NCBI GenBank assembly: GCA_030062745.1
Contig: CP099849.1
Span: 10,576,144 to 10,640,143, forward strand
Source of the DNA: Capitulum mitella
Lineage: Eukaryota > Arthropoda > Thecostraca > Pollicipedomorpha > Pollicipedidae
Length of the DNA: 64,000 bases
Direction: 5' to 3'
The notes under the pieces were generated by a model. It searched no databases, was not told the DNA's origin, and worked only from the letters and a program-made list of their open reading frames with translations. The position numbers were made by a program, and so were the translations under genes. Within the stretch, counting starts at the first letter, position 1, and the number at the start of each line of letters is the position of its first letter. Positions 47,531 through 57,758 of the stretch are shown here, piece after piece.

Positions 47531-49460
47531 CAGACTATGAACAGTCTTTGCATCACCCCTGTTTCCAAATCTCTCTGCGTACCCGGCACGAAAACAGGCG
47601 GAAGAATTCACTTTCCACTGCGGCCCTCAACTCGGACAATTTCCGAGCTTCATGAGCGCGACATACTCCTCAACCCGTCGCAACAGTTGACTGACTGCCA
47701 CGAATCATGGCGCGCCACGCAGAAGTCAGGTCACAACAGCTGACCCACTGCCACCAATCGCAGCGCGACACATAATGCCCGGCGCCAAACCGCACCGCCA
47801 TCTTCCCACCAACTCTAAACATTCGTGCTCGACCTCCACCACAGGTGGCAGTGTATTACCGGCCGCACGCTGACCCTAAGTCAGGTCAGACGCGCTCGCA
47901 AGGGTGGCAAAAGTCGCGAACAACCCTTTTGTATCACTGGCTGGTCAGTCCTCAGGCGTCAAGTAGTGCCGGAATCTGAGCAGTGGTACGATGATTTCGT
48001 TGCACTTTTTTAACGACCCAGAAAATATGCGCTTCCCATGGCAGGCTCGATCTCGCCACAGACAGAAGTTCTGCGGGGCAAGAGACGCCAGTGGCGGTCC
48101 CAGTTGCTCGAAGGTGGAAACCGAAAACGTTCTTGAGACTCAATGTGGTTCCAACGACGATAAAAATCGGTTTTTGTTTCGTTTGGTTTTAAAGATGTTA
48201 CTCTGAACCGTACCTCGCCTGGACTTTACTGATGGTTTTCTCCAGTAAGAATTTAAGGTATTCGAGACTTGATGCATCAAGGGAGGCCCAATCCACCTAT
48301 ACGGTGGATTGACATGAGGCGACCGCGTGATGTAGCTGACAATTGTAACTGTGTTTCGGGAGAAGAGTCGGGATTCCAGAGAATGGCCGCGGTTTTGGGC
48401 TCGCCTCGGTGTTCTGACACTGGCTTCTGACTGACATTTACCTCCGGACACAGTTTTGGATAGTTTCGTGAACCGCACTGGGTGGTTTGATTAGACCAGT
48501 AGCACCAATAGTTAGTCTGTCGGTTGTCATGGTGACGGAAGGCCTGTCGACTGCCGTATCGGCGTTTGCGTCCGTCGGAGCGCGTTCAAAGACGCTGTCT
48601 GATGGCTGTTTGGCTGCGTTGTAACGGTCAAGATCTTTGTACGGTCAAGGCGGCGCACGGCCCACGTTTCTACCGTGGGCACTGCGCCGTAGTGTTTGTT
48701 CTTTCTTGTGTCTCATTGTGTTGTGTCGTGTCTAAACAACATTGTATCTCAAGAAATCTGAAGTTAGAATTAAATATGTTATCCTTTCTGTGATGTATCG
48801 CCCATTACGGCAGACAAGTGGGTCATAGCTCCTTACAAAAATGTTAAGACCTTTCGCAATCACTCCGCAAAGTTACGCAATGCGCAAATAATTTTACGAT
48901 CCGTCAACCCGAGAAAAAAACACGATAGACCTGGACTACGTTTATCCAGTCATGTGAAATGCCAGACTGTCACAAATGATACCAGCAACAATGGTAGTAA
49001 TCAGTTCACAGTGAACTGCTAACTGGCTAACTGAATAACTGTTAACTGATTAAGCAGCTGAGTTACCAGTAACAGTCTGCAGGACGTTGAGATCATATTT
49101 ACATGTGTTGCAGAAATGCACTCCTAAAATATCCTCGATGTAGCATTACCGTTACAGCACGGCGAGATATTTTTTTCAGATCAACTGCATATTCTACAAA
49201 GTATTATTGCATCAATTAATTGGCTAATTTATACACGTGGAGTTAGAAATGGACGCCTCAGTGAGGCACGGTTGATAGCCCGGGGCTAGCCGGCTTCTTT
49301 TTCCTTCCCATTGGCCGTTAAGCCCCCCTCCCCTCGTTCCCAATGGAACCCCTACAATATCGGCTACCAGACGCCAACATGTGCGTTCTGCATCTGTGCC
49401 AAGTGCATAGTTTAATTGTGCACAGCAAGGTCATCGTCTGTGCTGTCTACAGGGCCGTCT
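47531..49460. other. Intron 5, right part
   Basis: A two-copy repeat of about 60 bp (CAACAGNTGAC, CACTGCCACNAATC) lies at 47680-47775. AATCCACC-TATAC-GGTGGATT forms a small hairpin near 48290. No exon was recognised. Confidence 0.4.
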
Positions 49461-49535
49461 CCAGGCACTGCCATTGTGGCATGTCAGTGCGCGCCAACTC
49501 ATCCGCGTACTCCTTTTCCAGGCGCTGCCATTGTG
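49461..49535 (+). repeat. Duplicated splice acceptor ahead of exon 6
   Basis: CCAGGCACTGCCATTGTG (49461-49478) recurs as CCAGGCGCTGCCATTGTG at 49518-49535 with one mismatch, a 57-base offset. The second copy is the real acceptor and first codons of exon 6; the first is an apparent duplicate of the same boundary. 57 is divisible by three, but the interval contains stop codons in the exon frame, so the first copy would not give an intact protein. Confidence 0.65.
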
Positions 49536-49633
49536 TACGATACATCCGTGCGCTAACGGTGGTACTTGCTGGGACGAAGGCAGCTCCTACTACTGCACCT
49601 GTACGCATGGCTTTACAGGAAAGCAGTGCGAAG
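49522..49633 (+). CDS. Exon 6: EGF6
   Basis: The acceptor TCCTTTTCCAG|GCG and donor GAAG|GTGAGG bound a 112-base exon entering in phase 0 and leaving in phase 1. It encodes [20 protein letters not shown] and [14 protein letters not shown], a canonical six-cysteine EGF repeat with HPCANGGTC and a G-F-T-G turn. It is the membrane-proximal EGF domain. Phase 1 exit matches exon 7. Confidence 0.87.
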
Positions 49634-50018
49634 GTGAGGGGCTCGCCGTGCACCGACACCTGATTGTTTCCGTTCTGACGCCAGGCAAGTGTTTCATTGC
49701 TGGGATTCCTTTTGTTATTTACTAGTCTTGCCAGAACTGTTTTACATTTGTTAAATTATCTGCGTTTTGCATGTCATCCGTCGCATCACTTGGCGACGAA
49801 GTAACCCGCCAGTCAGTTTTGCTGAAACGCTGACATTGATTCTGCCGTTCTGGTGTCATGGTCAGACTTGTTCAATAGACTGGGGCACCGTCCGCAATGC
49901 GGCGGTGGCAGGTCCTGTCCATTTGCGACAGGTAGAAACATTACGATATCGCTGTGGCGGTTCTAGCCGTGCTCCTCACCCAACTGACCAGTGCGCTTGT
50001 TGTGCTCGATTTCCCCAG
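49634..50018. other. Intron 6
   Basis: Short intron (385 bases) with no further features, ending in the pyrimidine-rich acceptor CTCGATTTCCCCAG. Confidence 0.6.
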
Positions 50019-50119
50019 TGCCGTCCGGTCTGATGGGCCACTTTGGCATCCACCACGTGCGCTCTGGACTGCCGGTGATGCTCACCCTGGTGGCGGCCGT
50101 GTTGATCTTCGTCACTGTG
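50019..50119 (+). CDS. Exon 7: juxtamembrane segment and most of the transmembrane helix
   Basis: The acceptor TTTCCCCAG|TG and donor ACTGTG|GTAAAG bound a 101-base exon, in phase 1, out phase 0. It reads VPSGLMGHFGIHHVRSG and then the hydrophobic run LPVMLTLVAAVLIFVTV. Spliced to exon 8 this continues VVYCYC before the first arginine, giving a helix of about 20-22 residues. Position after the last EGF and before a basic tail defines type I topology. Confidence 0.82.
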
Positions 50120-50659
50120 GTAAAGATCGGCGGGGGGAGGGAGCGAGTGGCACGTCACTGTGGCAAAGACCAACATCGTTGGGGGAGGAGAGGGGTGGGA
50201 CGAAGTCACTGAGAGAAGGGAGGGAGTGGAAACTACCGACGCAAGTTGTCCGAGTCCAGTAATAATATATATCCAATAACAAATTAATACCAAGCATTAT
50301 TCCGCTTGTTCTGAAATTTTCCATGGATGAAAATGGCTGCAGTTTGCTCTGACCAGTGCTCACTGTAGACTGCAGAACCTTTCCACGTGGCTCGCAATGC
50401 TTTGGCAGTTTCCGCACTTGCTGATGCACTGAGCGTCTCGTTTGTTCTCATTGCTTTGATAAAAAACCCGAGAACGCTGATACGAACTTCCTTTCTCTTA
50501 TTAGCGTCAAACATGACATCGCCTGTATGATGCTGTTCATTTGTACGCCTCATTATTAGTTCACTTATTATCGAAGGTTATCATGGTTAGTGAAATGTGG
50601 CGGGATTCGCCTCCTTTCTCCACAGATGTGGTACCGTTACTGTGAATGGTTCTTCCTAG
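50120..50659. other. Intron 7, left part
   Basis: Nothing recognised before the tandem array that starts near 50660. Confidence 0.5.
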
Positions 50660-51291
50660 ACAGGTGATGTGCAGGGATTGTGACCGGTCCCCTCTGGACA
50701 GGTGGTGTACTATTGCTGTGACCGGTCCCCTCTGGACAGGTGGTGTACTATTGCTGTGACCGGTCCCCTCTGGACAGGTGGTGTGCTGTTACTGTGGCCG
50801 ATCCTCTCTGGACAGGAGGTGCGCAGTTACTATATAACTGTTACTTTCTGAACAGGCGGTGTACTTTTGCTGTGTTACTGTTCGTATCTGGAAAGGTGGT
50901 GTACTGTTACTGCGACGGTTTCCATTTGGACAGGTGGTGTACTGTTACTGTGACCGGTCCCCTCTGGACAGGTGGAGTACTGTTACTCGTGTATGCCGGT
51001 TCCCTCTGGATAGGTGGTGTACTGTTGCTGTATTACTGTTGTTATCTGAACAGGCGGTGTACTTTTGCTGTATTACTGTTCTTATCTGAACAGGTGGTGT
51101 ACTGTGACTGCGACCGGTCTCCTCTGGGCAGGTGGTGCACTGTTCATGTGGCCGATCCTCTCTGGGCAGGCGGTGCGCTGATACTGTATGGCTGTTACTA
51201 TATGGACAGATGGCGTACTGTTACTGCACGACTGTTGCTTTATGGACAGGTGGTGTACTGTAGCACTGTATGACTGTTACTGTTTGAACAG
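50660..51291 (+). repeat. Tandem array of 16 copied splice acceptors (38-42 bp units)
   Basis: Units run head to tail into exon 8. The AG of each lies at 50663, 50701, 50739, 50777, 50815, 50855, 50895, 50933, 50971, 51013, 51053, 51093, 51131, 51169, 51209 and 51249; the true acceptor is at 51291. Spacing is 38, 40 or 42 bases. Each unit combines GTGGTGTACTGTTACTG, identical or nearly so to the first codons of exon 8, with a pyrimidine-rich segment ending ACAG. Two subtypes are visible: GACCGGTCCCCTCTGGACAG and a TTACTGTTCTTATCTGAACAG-like form. The 177-codon open frame through it (50740-51273) is made of the repeat. Confidence 0.9.
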
Positions 51292-51413
51292 GTGGTGTAC
51301 TGTTACTGCCGCGCTCTGGGGCTGCGCCAGGCTCTGGGCCGCTGCTGGCGGCCGCTGAGGAGCTGCTTCACCGTCGCCCGCTGCTGCAGGAAAAAGACGT
51401 ACAAACAGTTTAG
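51292..51413 (+). CDS. Exon 8: end of transmembrane helix and cytoplasmic tail
   Basis: The acceptor TTTGAACAG|GTG opens this exon in phase 0. It reads VVYCYCRALGLRQALGRCWR, then PLRSCFTVARCCRKKTYKQF. The first residues finish the helix begun in exon 7; the rest is a short basic cytoplasmic tail with six or more cysteines near the membrane, candidates for palmitoylation (inference). Two endings are possible. Reading on gives R and TGA at 51415-51417. Splicing at the strong donor TTTAG|GTGAGA (51413/51414) joins in phase 2 to exon 9. The exact ending needs transcript data. Confidence 0.75.
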
Positions 51414-51610
51414 GTGAGATTCCCGTCCCTCTTCTGCCCGCTCTCTGCTGCCCTTGGTATTCCCCACTTTTTACGCTTTCCGTTCCTCCCTCGCTGCCCA
51501 GGAGAAGGGCAGTTACGGCTGGCGGTGGATGCCCTCCGGCGTCGGCAGGGCTGGTATTGATCGGGTGTATTATCGTGCCTTCATCTGCGTCCTGTTCTCC
51601 CTGTGCTCAG
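51414..51610. other. Putative intron 8 or 3' untranslated sequence
   Basis: GTGAGA at the left and a strong pyrimidine tract ending GTGCTCAG at the right look like a genuine small intron. If unspliced, this is the start of the 3' untranslated region. Confidence 0.5.
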
Positions 51611-51632
51611 TCGCAAGGCAAAGAGGCTTTAG
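51611..51632 (+). CDS. Exon 9 (probable): last codons of the EGF protein
   Basis: After the acceptor CTCCCTGTGCTCAG, joining in phase 2 to exon 8 gives KQF-SRKAKRL and TAG at 51630-51632. The strength of both splice sites favours this form over termination in exon 8. Either way the tail ends within ten residues of the same place. Confidence 0.5.
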
Positions 51633-53128
51633 CTAAGACCGACGTCGACGACGATTCTGCGGACTCTCCCCCCCCCCCCAAGTTTGTTGGACGCCATTAT
51701 TGGGCGTCGTTGCCACGGTGTAAAGAAGTTATTAGGAGAGTGATAGACAAGTTGTACTGAAAAAGTACCGGTCGCTCGCCTGGAGCCTTGTCATTCTTTT
51801 CCATCAATGCCAACTCACATATTTGTTTTACAGGGGCTCGACAGCGGTGATCTTGAACGATTTCATTGTGCCAATGATTTCATCCAATGAGTTCAGTACT
51901 TTCGAAATGCAAAATGCTTTAGTTTTCCTGACGTCAGGAGAATGTCCCCACTTTTATGGCCTTGTAAATGCCGCCTGAAATGTTATGGCTGCGGAACATG
52001 CTGTAGTGCTAGCGCGCCAGTATTACCCTCACGGTTTCATCAGACGGCTTCTAATTCCGTATTCGTCACACCGTGTGAGGGGTAGACTCTGAGCTCCGAC
52101 TCGACGGATTGTTTCGATTATGTTTTCCACCACCCGAGTTGTGCGTAGCTGGATAAGAACCCCGCTGAATGTGTACGAGGCTGGTGAATGCCACACGTGG
52201 TTGATGATGTGCCAAATTGCCAAAGTTTTGCTGGCGGTGTGTCACGGCTATGTTTCTCCGGATATCTGGTCGTGGCAAAAACATCGGTCAATAGGAGGAC
52301 CTAAACGAAGCATCTCTGAAGAGACTAATTTTTATCTGTGTTCTCCCCTGGGGGGGGGGAGGAGACAGAGACGTTAGACTTTTTAGTGGCGTGACTTGAA
52401 TTGTCATAACATTCAATAATAAGCATTTTCCCGCCGTGTAATTCCGTAAGCAAATTGCGCGTCGTCGTTAAATTCTGAGTTCTTCTTGGCACATAAATTC
52501 TGCACACTTTGACTAAATGCTTTTTGTCTTCAAGGAAATCTGTATCAAAAGCGGCGTAGTAAAGGCAATGATGTTTTACGATTGTTCCACTTTGTTCGAG
52601 TTCACTTCATTCCCATCGCCCCCATCTTGAAGGTTTGCCACCTGAAAGTTATTTGATTGTATACCTCGTAGGCCAATTTATTTAACTCCCAACTGAACGC
52701 CGGCTAAATTCGACGTGAGTTTGCATGTTGGATATTATTTGCACTGTGTTTCCCACCTTTAACACCCATGATTTACGATATGTTACAGCGGATTGCTGAG
52801 AAGTAAATTAATACGGGAAACAGAATTCACATAGTCCACACGTCTTTGGGATTTTCATCAGTCATATTGGTCCCCAGCAAGGAGCAAATACCCATAGGTT
52901 TTCAACCTGGTTCCATACAGCTGATTTCTTGCACCACATGGGCTTCAGGGAGCGTTGTCCAACGAAGCGACGCTTTCATTGGAGCATATCTCTTCTCTCA
53001 TGGTGTGTCCTCGTCCGTTCTTGGAAACACCGGCAGCGTTTGATTTTCCTTTTCGGCATACACGTACGAGTTTTACATACAGTCGCACATTGTGTATGCG
53101 ACACACCTACATGAAAATGCAACATTAA
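51633..53128. other. Downstream of the EGF gene, nothing recognised
   Basis: Presumably 3' untranslated and intergenic sequence. A C13 run lies near 51668 and a G-run near 52352. No clear poly(A) signal could be assigned to the gene. Confidence 0.4.
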
Positions 53129-54272
53129 CCCGGCGCCACCTGGGAGGTTTCAAACAGGTCACCCCTCGGTTTTTCATGAATAACCTCTGAACCCTTAGAA
53201 CCAGCCAAACCCAATTTGCAGTACCTGTTTATTATTCAATTTTACATATTTCGACATCAAAGCCATATCCGTCCTACGTCAGGTCATGGATGTATGACGT
53301 CATTAGCGGTATTTTTGCCTCTTCCGGCGATAGCGCAAGCATACTTCGTTTTTTTTTATGACACTCGCGAATGTAATGCATGAATTATTTGAATTTCATA
53401 GGACACGGCCCCCAAAGGATATACAACCGTGACACATCAATATTAGGGGTCATGCTAGGTCACATGCATGATGACAGTTGGACTGATTTGCAGTGTGTGT
53501 GATAGACTTGGTTGCCGCTCACCTTCCCCATTGTTCAAGCCAGACAAGTAAATCCGTATGCGTCTCTTAGAAAGGTTCACCAAAGGCATCTTGAGGTCAT
53601 GCCAAGTCACGACATCAGCAGATGTCAAAAAGAAATAAAATACAACATTGTCTGTGGAAGATCGTTTAGTAGCAGCAGAGGGCAATTATCATTTTCCCTT
53701 GTGAGAAAAGGAAAAATGTCGGTTTGCCCTGACCTGGCTTGACCTCAGCCCGATAAAGAGCAGACAGCGCAGGTTTAATTATCACGAGATGCCACTTCAG
53801 ACCTGTGCTTGGCGCAGTTAAGAATCCCAGCGAGTAATTATTGCTCCTTTGTCAGGAAGAGTAATTCAGCCTTGTCTGTCCTAACCTAGACTGATCCTGA
53901 CTGAATGGAAAACAGATAATGCAAAACTAGTCATCAGAAAGTTTCACTTTGTCCGTTCTTTTTGTCACGTGGTTCAAAACGGCTGCCATTAGGTATCGAT
54001 GACGCCAGTATTGCCGGTGATATGATGTGTAAACCGATGTCAGTTTTCCGACGTCGTATTATGCGTTTTACGTAACCTTTGACGTCATCTGTCACCTGAC
54101 CAAGGTTCACGCAATATTTTGTTAATCGCAAAACTCAGGGCTACCAATTGGTGATAGGCCGGTTCAGATCCGACGGTTAGAGCCTAAGGTAACAGGGGGT
54201 GCCCTTTTTGACACTCTCAGGCGGTCGCGCTTCGTGTAAAAACAGCACAAAAACACGCCGGGTGGTGCCGGG
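53129..54272. mobile_element. TTAA-flanked element, family D
   Basis: TTAA lies at 53125-53128 and 54273-54276. The ends are inverted repeats: CCCGGCGCCACCTGGGAGG on the left and, reversed, CCCGGCACCACCCGGCGTG on the right. The 1144-bp interior is rich in AGGTCA/TGACCT and has no transposase frame. Only one copy is present, but the ends and target site match the pattern of families A-C. Confidence 0.7.
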
Positions 54273-54276
54273 TTAA

Positions 54277-57200
54277 TGTTCAGGCAAAAGCCTCTCTGTC
54301 GATCTGAAAAGCGCAGAAGAGTGCTGCTGCGCCACCAGAGGTCTCGAGTGACTTCCAACCTCGACTTCCAACCTTTCGGCGAGGGACTTATGTATGTGTC
54401 AAAGTGCGAAGTCATCGTAGTTCGATGCTCTGAATTCTTCCACTGACGGCGCTGAGAGTTTTATCGTTTTAAGTGCTGAAAATGGTTGGTGATAAAGCAT
54501 GGATTCTGGTATTCAAAAGTTTACACGGTCCTGTACTAAGCAAGGAATATGAGCACGTAAAACCAGAGCCGTTTTTCATTTGCCATACACAGTTTTAGCC
54601 TGTTCCTAAAACGTGCATCAGCGGACAATTTTCGTTTGCCTCTGCCTCGCTGGTGTCATTTACTTCAACGGGAATTTTAGGGCTGTTGCCCTGTTCGGGA
54701 GTGTTTGTTATCGCACCGTTCTGACCTGTTGCCGCTCAATCTTACGGTGACCGGACCCCAGACCCCGGAATATTTGGCCCTTTTGATTCGTCTGGTCGGT
54801 TATCTGATTCACCCTATGTCACTTGAAGAAAAAGAGACTGAATTTGACTGGGAATAAGCGCTGAAACGATTTCACGAGCAAATCATGCTGGAACGATATG
54901 CATTGAAGAAACTCAGTTAAGTACAGATCATCCTTCAAGCCCCGTTCAGGTATCCCGAAAAAGTGAAAAGCAAAATTTTGTTCGTTTTAAGCGCTTTTTC
55001 TTAACGCTGTTTGTTTTTTCACAACTTGAATTTTTTTAGTCATCCATAGTGTAATAATACACCGGCCCGGAGTCGGTTGTCAACAGCGAATGGTCTGAAT
55101 TTTCCAGATCAGGTGGGAATAAGGTACACAAGGCCTGCTAGATTATCATGTTCTAACGATCGATCACCACCTGGTCTATCCTTAATCTCGCGGCAAACGA
55201 GCATTGCAGGAGTTGTTGCTTGGCTGCCGCAGCCGGCGGCTGTCGGGGTATTCGGGCGAGCGTCGCTTGCCGCCATTGGGAAAACCCTTACTACCGGCAC
55301 AGCGACGCCCGACCTGAGCCCACTTATCATTTGTTTCAGTGAGGATCAACGGAAGAACCTCCTCGAGATGGGATATTCACAGACTCATCAGCCGATAGTG
55401 GAGCCTATTTTCGGCGAGTTGGACCAATCGGAAGCCGCAGGGACGCCTTTGATAACGTGATCCGATGCACCTGCCATCTATCAAGGGAAAAGACACATGA
55501 CGCTGTGGCCGATTCCGCCTGGCGTCTCCACCAGCGCCGCGTTCCGGCCTCGTTTTCGCCCCGGCGCAGCGGTGAGCGGGATTCCGCTGACGCCGACGAC
55601 GTTCCTCTGAGACTGCTGTCGCGGTTCGCTCTAATGCCTAACTAAGGCGACCGATGGCTGCCCGTATGCTTCAGCTGTCAAGTGCCTCAGCGATGTCGCC
55701 GGTGCAAGTCCATAGCGCGCTTAGTGCTCCAACGCAGCGGCCCAAAGCCGAAATGAAAGGATCGCGCCCGGTGGAATTGCTTTCGGAGGCAGCTGGGCGT
55801 AGTTTGTTCGCGAGTTAATCTCCGGAGAGGATGCTATTGAGCGGATGCCTGGAGAGAATGAAATCTATCTACGTTATCCAGAGGTGCTGCTGTCGTTTTA
55901 CGGCAGGCTGTTGACAAGATGAACCCGTGGTGTTTTCTGTCATGTCGATGGACGAAGCGCCGCAAGAGGCCAAAAAAGAAAGAGAGAGATATAGTGGAAG
56001 GGGAGGGAGAGAATAGTGCTCTATCTCTGCTAGCCCTGGCCCAGGCGTGAGCAAAGCCAGGGATCACGAATCTTGCTTAGTTGTTCGCAGTTATTGATCT
56101 CATGTACGCGTATTCTCTACACGTTCGAGAAATGTAACGCATAAATGTCGTTGAACTGATGTCCCTTTTATTGATTTGGTTTAAATTCCTGAAAAACTGT
56201 TCTACAACTTTTGACTTCAACAGGCATTCCTTGCTTTCAGGTTGTGCATCTAGGACTTATAGGAAGCCGTAGCTCAAAAAGAAAACATTCCCTCCGCAAC
56301 GGTAGAGCACATTCTAGCATTGCTCACGATGAAACAAGTATTAATTGTATAATGGTTTTGGGATGAGTAGTTGTAGGATTTTAATCATCTAAAGCCTCAT
56401 TACATTCATAAATAAATAAACATCACTTAGTTTGAATCATATAGAGGCATTTACCACCATCGATATACTGCGCAAAGTGTTGCGTCGTGTAAAAGCCAAT
56501 CGATTGATTTCATTCACAGCGCGATTCAACATTCCTAGCCCTAACGGTCATGACTTCGAGTCGTGTTCGTTTTACTGAGGGTCGGTGTGACATTGTTACT
56601 ACTACTTCGCTGCATCCTGAGCAGGCAGTTGCCTGTTGAGTCTCTCGTGCTAAAGAAAAATGTTTAGGCGTCTGGTAACGGAGAAGATTGGAGCACGCAA
56701 CCGATCAGCAACCTATTCTGGCTAAACGAGGTTGTAAGGTGGAACTTCAGCGGCCTTTCGTACCATCTTTGTAGCCTGTTCAGGGGAATGATCCACTTTT
56801 AACATGTGTTCAAGGCCGAGACAGCACAGCCGCAATACGCGATTTTTCTTGTCGTTCTTGAGTCCCACTCAGCCAGATCCTTCCAGCCATTGTTGACTGG
56901 GGGGCGGGCCAGTGGCTGTAGAAATAGTTTGTAGAAGGTTTGTGTTTTATCATATTAGCGGATGATTACAAAATGTTGTTTTCAGTTCATTACCATGGGT
57001 GTAGGACTGGGGCACATTTTGGTATGGAAAAGTAAATTCGAATCCTAAAATGTGACATTGGTAACGTATTTACAGTACTTCAATGTGTAAAGCAAGAGAA
57101 CACATGAACAAGTGAAGATACTGGTGTGGAATACCATACCAATAAATTTGTTTGGTATGGAAAGCTCCATACCAAAGGTATACAAAATTGCGCCGCTATT

Positions 57201-57758
57201 TATTACATTGTATAATATGGTATTCACAGCGAAAGGCAAATCCGTGAAACGCGGTAAAAGCGCGGTTTAAGGGGTCCTGAACTCAACTGCTTCACCTTAC
57301 AACCTGAGCAAATGACTGTTTCGTTAAAATAGGATATAGCATAAATGTAAAAGAAAGAACACTTACGAATGCCGAAAAGGTCTCCTGCTTCGTGACCCAA
57401 AAGCTGCCAGATGTCCAGCTGCGTGTTCTAGCTGTCGTCGGGACGTGTGAAGTGCTTATGTGTGCAAAATATCTTCATTTTTCTTCGTGAGAATGCGAAC
57501 ATACTGGTTGATCTCGCTCATGTGTATCGCTCCAAATAAATGGGACCGCGTACGTTATTCCCGTTTTTATTTGCAATCTGAGTCGACCTTAGCTGGTGTT
57601 ACAGATACTACTGCTACCGTCTGTTGGAATCATAGTTGTCTTACTGCGATGTACGCAAGATACGTTCGGAATCAGTGATTTTTCGCCCTTGTTTGTCATT
57701 TTGGTGGAGTGCGTCTTTCACGTAACCGTGGGTTATGCCACTACATCTGTTCCGTTAA
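54277..57758. other. Intergenic sequence, nothing recognised
   Basis: The open frame at 55077-55460 (127 codons) has no recognised motif. A small hairpin built on GGTATGGA and TCCATACC lies near 57125-57178. No gene is called. Confidence 0.4.

Larger units (their letters stand above)
8709..51632 (+). other. Gene span: six-EGF type I transmembrane protein
   Basis: This is the hand-built model of the main gene, about 43 kb with eight or nine exons. Exons join in compatible phases: 1/1, 0/0, (frameshift), 1/1, 0/0, 0/0, 1/1, 0/0 and possibly 2/2. The mature order is leader, about 100-residue N-terminal domain, EGF1 (split by an intron), EGF2 (split), EGF3, EGF4, EGF5, EGF6, short juxtamembrane segment, transmembrane helix and Cys/Arg-rich tail, in total about 455 residues. 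EGF repeats ahead of a single helix imply a cell-surface protein that binds other extracellular proteins. No DSL, laminin G or kinase domain is present, so it is not Notch, Delta or Crumbs. The orthologue is unrecognised. Untranslated regions, promoter and poly(A) site were not located. Confidence 0.75.

Noticed and set aside
50740..51273. 177-codon open frame of Cys/Trp/Tyr-rich repeats
   Set aside because: It is the translation of the splice-acceptor array and stops before exon 8; no independent start or composition support.
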